From Macropodus opercularis (lineage: Eukaryota; Chordata; Actinopteri; Anabantiformes; Osphronemidae): a stretch of 64,000 nt of DNA. The notes under the pieces are model-generated. The model ran no database searches and was not told where the DNA came from. It worked only from the letters and a program-made list of their open reading frames with translations. Every line of letters starts with the position of its first letter. Position 1 is the first letter of the stretch. Of this stretch, positions 52,901 through 61,900 are shown piece by piece. A program made the translations under genes and the position numbers. Where the stretch lies: the NCBI GenBank assembly GCA_030770545.1, contig CM061109.1, positions 20,182,001-20,246,000 on the forward strand, read 5' to 3'.

Positions 52901-55900
52901 CTGTGTTGTTTTAGTTTTTTCTAATCCTGCATCTGACTCTTCGTGTACTGTGGAAACATTGTAGAGAAAGACTCTGACCGAGCACGGTGAGCATGGCCTC
53001 TGAGGTCTTGCCCATGGCCTCCACTCTGATCATGGAGGTGTCGTCGATGGTGACCTCCTTGAAGGCCAGCGTGTGGACCTTCCCATCCTCTGTCATGTGC
53101 ACCACCTTGCTGGGATGCACGCGGACGTCGTTTTTGTACCACAAGACGGGGATCTTTTTGTGAGAGAGTTCAACGCTGAACTCTGCAGTTTCACGTTCCT
53201 TCACAGTCACATCTTTAATTGGTTTAATAAATTCAAGGCGAATACCTGACAAGAAATTTGCAAATAAAATGGAAGGGTTGAAGAAGACGTGCTTCTGAAA
53301 GACTGCAGCTACAGAGACTATACACAATAAGCTATTTTCATTAGTTTCTGCTCAATCATTGCTTGTATGAAATGAATATTTGCCTGAAGCCTTTTGTCAC
53401 AATATCATCAATAAATAGGAGACGTTCCATAAAACCCTGAAGCTGTTGAACATTGAAGTGCTCACACCACAAACATCTGAAGACATAACTACAGGAAGCG
53501 TAACGTTCCCTAGATGCAAGAAGTCTGATGGTTGTTCAAGTCAAGTGTTTTGTCATCAAAGGCTTTTGGCAAACATTCACATTATTCCTGTCCAACTAAA
53601 CCGATGCAGGGCAATGCTGTTTACCTTTAATAATCAGCTTTCCAGACGTCCTCTTATCCTCAGCCTCAAACATATATTTGGCTTCATCCTCATATCTGGC
53701 AGACTTTACAATAAGAGTGTGTCTCTTTCCCTCCACCTGCAGTTCAAACTTGTCATCACTGGACAACTCCTGAGATCCCTTCAGCCAACGGAAGCTTTTG
53801 GGTTCTCTAGAAAGTTCCAGTTCAAACTTTGCCTCATCCTGTTCGTATACGTGTACGTCAGCCAACGGTGTAATGAACGATACCGGGAGCTCTGTTGAAT
53901 CAGACAGACCAAGTTAACCTCCAGCCACAGTGCTTTGTTAAAGCGGGTGAGGTCAGTTGTGTTTGGGTTCATTGATGAAAGTCAGGTGACAGCAGTAACG
54001 TCACTGTAACGCATCAATGACATCACTCTAATGTCACTGATGTACAACATCTGTGGGGTACTGAGGTAGGGAAACACGTTAGCATTAAGAAGAACAAGGT
54101 GGTTTGACGTGAGAGCTCACCCTTCACTTTCAGGTTAGCAGAACACTTGGCGTTGGCTGCAGTAAATGCCACCTCACCGGTTTGAGGCACTCTGCAATTG
54201 TACAAGACCAGAGTATGTTTGGCTCCATCCTCCACGATTTCTATGTCCTATAGACGGCCAGAAAACGTCGAAAAGTATCTCAGTCAAAAACATGAGCCCT
54301 TAAAAAAAGTGATTAGACGCTGGTTCTAGTCAGTTTCATTTGGTAGCTACTCTGAACATCTCTTAACCCTGATAGGTAGATACGAGAAGAGTTCTTCCTT
54401 TATCCTGCAGCCAGATTTAAGCAAAATGAAACAAAGGAAGCCACACGCTGAGGAAAACGTGGCAATGAGAATAAAACCTACAGTAGATGGACAGAGGATC
54501 TCTCCGTTCAGTTTCCACTGGCCATGTACATCGTCCTCGCTGAGCTCGACCTCAAAGCGAGCGGTCTCTCCATCAAACACCTCGACACCATAGAGCGGTC
54601 GAAGCGCCTTAATGTGGCGAGCTGCAGACAAAAGTCCTACTAAGTACACGGATCATACACACAACAGACGGAGACTGAGATGTGGGCAGGGGCGGGGTGA
54701 ACTGAAGGAAGTGGTCTCAGCAGAGGGGAGACAACGAAATCTGTGTTTACCTTCGATGTGAAGTGTCGCTGTTGTCTTGTCTGTTCCACAGTCACATACG
54801 TACTGTCCTTTGTCTTTGTCTCCAACTTTGTGGATGACCAGTGTTCTGCGCTTGCCCTCTGCTTTAATGGTCACCAGCTTAGAGGCCTTGATCTCAGCCT
54901 CGTTGTGGTACCACATGACGTTGACATCTTTGCTGAGCTCACAATCTAGAGTCACCTTGTCTTTCTCCACTGCAGTATAGTCCTGCAGCTTAAGTGTGAA
55001 GTACGGGTCTCCCTCTAGAATGTGGAAAGTTTTGGGTGACGACTTTGAAACACATATGCGGCATGTTGAACAAAGCAAACACAGATGACAAATGACAGGA
55101 ACACAGATGAACAACAGAAACACACAAAGTTGTGTCTTGAACACACAGTGGGATTATTCTGTGGGCCTTCACGAACACTCTGGAGTAGAGGGAATTTAGT
55201 TTTACCTATGACCGTCAGGTTGGCCATGGATGGAATTCCTTTGGCCTCAGCCTTAATTTGACAAATGTCATCTAGAGTCACTTCCTTTATTTCTAGAACA
55301 TGCTTCTTTCCAGCCACACGAGTGACCACTGTTCTGCTCAGATGAACTTTGGTGTCGTTCTTGTACCAGGTGACTGGGATATTTTCATGAGACAGCTCGA
55401 GCTCAAACTGAGCTGTACTGCCTTCCTTCACTGTTTGGTCCTTTATTGGCGAGATAAACTTGAGCCTGATACCTACAGTCATATAAGTAAAGCATATTCA
55501 TATGAGTTAGTTTCAAAGGAAACAACCAACTCAATGAATACAATCATCAACAGCCAGGTATTGTCCTGTGTTCTGGTAGTGAGGTCCAGTAATGGAGGTC
55601 TGAGACTTACCCTCCACTGTGAGTCTGGCTGTGGACGTTTTTTCCAAAACCTCAATCCGGTAATCATCCTCATCATCAAACTCACAGCAGTTTATGATCA
55701 ACATGTGCTTTTTTCCATCATCAATGATGTCATACTTTTGATCCGGGGTGATGATGTCACCCCCTCTGTACCACAAGACTCTAGCGACATCCTTTGTGAT
55801 GGTGCATTCAAACTTTGCCTGTTTCTTTTCAGGAACCGACACGTCCTTCAGTGGGACAACAAAGTCCATTTGGATTTCTGGGTTGAAAAGTGACAGAACA

Positions 55901-58900
55901 TGAACAACACAACAAAACACAGCAACAACACAACCACCCAGAGCCAGTCAGCAGCTTTCTGTGCACAAGACTCCCACTACAGGCGAACGTCAGATATGAC
56001 CACAGTAATGAAAGGAGTGTGGTCCCAGCGTTCCCTCCCTCCTTCTTCGCTGGCTCATCCGTGGGCAGAGGTGCTCTTCTCTGGCCTGTCTTCACCTGAG
56101 CATGTTCAATGAGCGCCGTTGGTGAGGAAGGCCTGTGTGGTGGTCACGTATGCATCATGGTAGCGTGTGTTCGTCATAGATTTTTCCGTTAACTGAAGCC
56201 TTCTTATACTATGGTCATGGGTGATAAACAGGTCACCTTATCTGGTTCTTCCTCTTCAGGTTAGCAGTCGCTCCTGGTCTGGAGCACAGTGAGTATTCCA
56301 CAGGAATTATAGATGTACTTTCAATCCTGAAGGATTCTTCGTATTTGTAACAATCACCATGTGTCTTGCCTTGACAGGAATCTTCAATTTCCCGGCCTCT
56401 CTTCTTTGTACTCTGTCCTTGTCTAATCTAACCGAGCGACCGAGCGATGAACACAAAACTGGTGTCATTAATAAACTGGCCCCGACTCTTAGATTTGACA
56501 TTTAATGACAGACAAACACGCAGTACACTGACACTGCTACAATCTTCTGCCAAATCAGAGGGCACAACGGACAGGTTACATTTTCTGCTAAAGAAAAACA
56601 ACCGAACAAAAAATAATAACTGCTTTTGTCTTCCTGGGTTGCACCTGTCTCAAAGGAGGCACAATAGGAAGAGGTCTATTAAACAAAGACCTATGGTCCA
56701 CTATGTTGCTGTGAAGCTTAATTTTTTCCTATGGACCTTAATTTTTACAACTAACATCCAACAACTGAGGACCAGTGTTGAGTCTGAGGTTGGCTGGGTG
56801 GAGCATGTCTTACCTTTGACATTCAGCACGGCGCTGGTTATGGCGTTCAGGGCCTGGTAGGACACTTCTCCAGCCTGATCCAACTGGCAGTTCTTCAGCG
56901 TGAGCCTACGCACCCCACCGTCTATGTGGATGTCACAGGTCTACCAAATACATTACAGCACATACATCTGTAATTCAAGTGAACATGTGGGAGTTGGGAT
57001 TATGAGAAGATTACAGTTAACAGTCGTACCGGGGATCTGGTCAAAACCTCTCCTTTGAGCTTCCATTCGCCTGGAACGTCATCCTCAGAGATCTCAGTCT
57101 CAAACATGGCGTCTTCCTTCTCAGTCACCTCAACACTGGCTAGGGGCTTCAAGATCTCAGCCTCCCGCTCTGAGGAACAGCTTGCATTAGTACTAAAAAA
57201 CATCAGCGCCATAAACAACTCGAGTCAAAGAGAGTAAACAGACAAACCTCCAAGACTTAGCTTGGCAGTGTAGATGCGTCCTTCCACCTCCATGGCGTAT
57301 TCTGCTACGTCATCAGGCTGACAATTCTTGATGGTGAGCGTTAGCTCCTTTCCATCCTTCTTGACCTCAACCTTGTCGGAAGGCGTGATCTCATTCTCTC
57401 CTTTGAGCCACTTCCAGTTGGGGGTGTCCCTAAAGAGCTCGCATTTAAATGTAGCTGTGGCCTTTGGTTTCACATGCTGGTCTCTCAGTGGTTTCACAAT
57501 CCAGTCCTTAATTATTTCTGTTGGAGCAGAACATGAATGAATCAATCATTATACTACTGATATACTGACCTAGACCTGATCTAACCAGGTTCAGTGTTAG
57601 CTTAGTACAATCACTTCCATCTCATCAACCGTATGCAGCAGCATGAAAGCACTGACATATGTGACAAGACGTACCAATCACTTTGACGTTGGTGGCAGTC
57701 TTGACCTCTTCCTGGCCAGACACTTCACACGAATAAGATCCAGCATCCTCATCGGTGGAGCTTTGGATGGTCACAGCATGCTGCATGCCAATGATATTGA
57801 TCTGGATCTTGTTTTCCTTTTTCTTTAGCACTTCACCGTTCTTCTTCCATATCACATCTCTCTCTTTATTTAATTCACAGGTCAAGTACAGAGGCTGGCC
57901 CTTCAGAGCTGATGTCTCCTCCTCCAGCTCTTTGATCCATTTCACAGGCAGCTCTGGGAAAGTTAAAAAAAACCATCAGCACCAATATTATTTCTAGTTC
58001 CTTAGGTTATGTGAAGGGTCAGAAAAAGATGCCAATACCTTCAACGATGAGCTTGGCTGTACAGGATATTTCCTTCCCAGCATTCTTTGCCACACAGGTA
58101 TATTCACCAGTGTCTGACAGCTGGACATCGATAATGTTCAGCTTACGATCTTTGCCATCAGAAGTGAACTTATGCTTGGGGCTCTCACGCAGGTTGCTAC
58201 CATCTTTCATCCATGATGTGATGGCAGTGGAGGGCGACACCTCACACTCAAACACAGCAGATGAGCCGATGGACTCGGCCTCCTGCAACACGATATCCTG
58301 AAGCTTCTTGATGAACTTCAAAGGTACTGCTTTGAGTTTAAATCCCCCGAAAGGTTCCTCCGGTGGTGGTGTACCCCTTCCTCCAGGCCTCAGGCCGCGG
58401 CCCCTGCCTTCTCCAGGGGACGGGGTCTGCTTGGCTGAAACACATATGTCAAAACTTGAATTTCAAGAAGGACTCTGTGACTTCACTGTACATGATGAGA
58501 GACTTAATGGGACTTTCTTTATTAATACTTACGTTTCAGCCCTCTACCTCTACCTCTTCCTGCTTCCTCTGCTGGTTGCCCCTCTGTGCAGAGACAATAC
58601 TAATTATTAGTTGTACAGTGAACACATATCAGGACACTTGTACCTTAAATGTAATGGGAGTTATAAAGCGATTGTTATGGTAAATTATGAAATGATGCCA
58701 CCAAAATAAAGGCTGACAAAAATCTATATTTACAGTGATGCAGCTTTTACAAAAGAATGAAATGATGAACAGAAATGAAAAGACAGCATGAACACAATGG
58801 ACTAACGAGAATTATGACGCTGAAATGGCAGACAAACAAATAATTGATATGAGAGAAAGCAACGACTATGACCAGACAGAAAATAATGCTTTACATAGAT

Positions 58901-61900
58901 ACAAGAACAGATGCAGCACGCTGATGAGGTGAAGAGGATTTAAAGCGAGGTGTGATGATGGAATGGGCAGCGATTATTCTGGGCATGAAGGGAGGGGTTC
59001 TTTGATCATCACCCAACAAGTTGGGGCCACCATCATCTCACCTCTCCTTGTTACCCCAGGAACCTCCAGAGCTGCTTCCTGTTCACCTTCCCAGTCTTCT
59101 GGGTCATAACTCTCTCTGGGAACCAGCTCCCAGCCCCAAGCTTCTTCCTCTTCTTGCTCTGCTTCCTCCTCAGCTTTAAACTCCCCTTCAAACAACTCCT
59201 CCTCTGGTTGGGTGGCCACTTTCTTCATCTGAACAGCTCCAGGAGAGACCTCCTTCACCAGGGGCACCTTCCCAGGTTCTGCAGTTGTGCCTTCCTGTGG
59301 TGAAAGTTTCTTTGGAACTTTTTTAAGAGTCACAGCTTCAATAGAATCTTTTGGTGAAACAGCTTTAGGAGCCTTTTTGAGTTTATCCACACTTGGCTTC
59401 TTCTCAACAGGTATCACCTCAGCTTCTTTAAGCTTTCCAACTTTAGGAGATGGTGTCTTTTTTAGCCCAATTTTCTTGAGCTGTTCCACAGGCTTCAATG
59501 CCACTTCTTCCTTTTCCATCTTTGGTGTGACTCCCTTCTTCAATTGCAGAGGTTTCGGCTCCTCAGCAACTTTCTCAGGTTCCATCACAGAAGCCGGCAA
59601 AGCCTTTTTCTTCACTGGAATAACATCTGCATCCTTCGGTTCCTCCAGCTTTCTCTCTGGAGCTTCTGGGATCCCAGGTATCTTCAGAGGACCCTCTAGA
59701 AACTGGACTTTGTCTTTGTCTTCTGGGCTTACATAATGACGAGGCAACATATCCGCAGGCTTCTTCTTCTCCTCCACTGGTTTCTTCTTAGGTTCTGCAG
59801 TCTCTTTGGAAGGTCTGGAGAAGGGTTTAAGCTCGACACTTTCTACCTCTTGTTCTTGTGTTGGGATTTTCTTCACCTTGGTGGGTGCTTTCACCTCCTC
59901 AGGTTCTTTATCTGGAGTTTTCTTTTTATCCGCTGGCTTTGGCTCCTTGCTTGGTGGCTCTGTTACCTCTGGAGGAACCTTTTCAGGTTTTTTAGGAGGT
60001 TCTTTGGTTTCCACCTCTCTGGGCATTCTCTCCCCCATCTGAAAAGATAAAGTATCCTTCTCTGGCCTCCCTGTCTTTTCTTTCTCTGGCTCCCCTGTTG
60101 GTTTAACTGGTTTCTCAAATGGTTTTAGTTTGATTACTTCTTGTTCCACTTCATCTAAGGGCAATTTCTTCACTTTCTTCAAAACTGCACCAGGTGAAGC
60201 TGGTTCTTCTTCTTTTGGAATCTTGGGAGTCTTCTTCGGGGAAATCTTATCTTCTGGTTTCTCATCTTTTGGGAGAGGTTTCTGACGTGCCCATGCATCT
60301 TTAGAAGCTTTTTCTTGCTGCTCTTCTTTAGGCTTAATGACTTCAGGCTTTTTAACAACAGCTGCTTTCTCTCTAGGCTTCCTTTCCTCCACAGGTTTTC
60401 TGGTGGTGACTGATATCTCAACAGCTTCTTCATCACGCACGATCTCCTCAGTATCAGAGACAGCAGACTTAGTGACCTTTTGAGGTTTGTCCTCTTCTTC
60501 TGCCCCTTTAGGTGAAACTGATGGAATTTTCTTCAGCTGGACAGTTTCCTGCTCTTCCTCCACTTCTCTCACAACTCTGGTTGTTTTCCGCAGGCTGGGA
60601 ATCTCAAATGTTCCACCCTCTTCTAAATGACCTTTAGCTTTTTTGTGCAGAACAGCTTCTGAGGCAGCAAAGGTTTGACATTACCTTTTAATGCATAATT
60701 ACAGTTTCTACAAGCAAAAATGTCACAAATAGCCAAAATAACACAGAAAAACTCAAAGAACAGAAATACATGAAATTACTCTAAAGTTTCTAAAAATTAA
60801 CTAGGATGACAAAAAAGACAATGACAAGACAAAACCTCAGACAAAAATATACTGTGTCCATAAAACCAAATTCATAAGTTGTTTCAGTTTAATACAATGC
60901 ACTAACTAATGTGCTGACTTGACTGTGAAATGGATGTAGATTTGACAAAAAAGAATCGCTGCTGTGTATCATACTGTGTGTGGACATTACATAGGTGGTA
61001 ACTGGTGCTCATACCTTTCTTGACTCCTCCCGGTGCTTGGACAGGTCCCTTGGTTTCATCTAGTACAAAGGTATTGTTAGGTTTATTCACTGCACCAGAT
61101 AATTATTAATTAGAAGAAAATGTTTACTTTGAATCGAAGTGTCATCAAAAACATTTAAATAATAGATCACAACATAAACTTGAGATGCAAACAAGTCCAG
61201 TATTAGCTCGGATCATTGATTAACGCAAGAGAATGGAAGTGTGACAAGGATAAAGAGCTAACAAAGTTGTGTTGAAGGTCAAACCACACACACTGTGTTG
61301 ACAGTAACTGTGAAAACCAACAGCACAGTCAGCATAAAAAGATGAAAAAAGAAAGCACACTTTCTGAGTTCCTGAAATGCGTCTACCTGTGGGAGGAGCA
61401 ATCTTTTCCACCACAGATGTCTTGGTTGGTTCTTCATGCTTCAAAACAGGCCGTGGCTCAGAAACTTCCAGAGTAAAAAAAAGATGGCATTGAAGTTGTG
61501 TAACAAAAACAGCGGCTCTAAAGCTGCACCAGGTGGTCGTACCGTGGTGTTTTAAGCATGAATGTCTAGATACCTGGCTTGGTTCCTTGAGTTAATTTCT
61601 TCTCAAACGTTTCAACTTTTTCAGTGACTTCTGGCCTTTTAGGAGCTTGTTGAATTTGTTCAGGTGGTTTGCTCTCTTAAAGCACAAAGTATTATCTATT
61701 AAGCAGCTGCCCCTGGGAACCAGTGTGAGACTGACACAGGAATGTACAGGAAGCACCTATGACATATCTAGAAGAGGAGCTAGTACCTTGTGGAGGAGCA
61801 ACTGGCTTTACCAGTGGTTCTCTGACTTGTGGTGGTGGCTCCTTAACTGGAACTTAAAAATGAAATGACAGTGAGAACTCAGTAGCAGTGATCCACGCAA

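Noticed and set aside
54751..55014. Suspected frameshift because exon w15 is 3 bp shorter than w20
   Set aside because: The difference is one whole codon and the reading frame is continuous on both sides.
59287..60050. Plus-strand open frames of 100-150 codons opposite the PEVK exon
   Set aside because: They are the complement of K/E/P-rich coding sequence, have no domain and no regulatory context.
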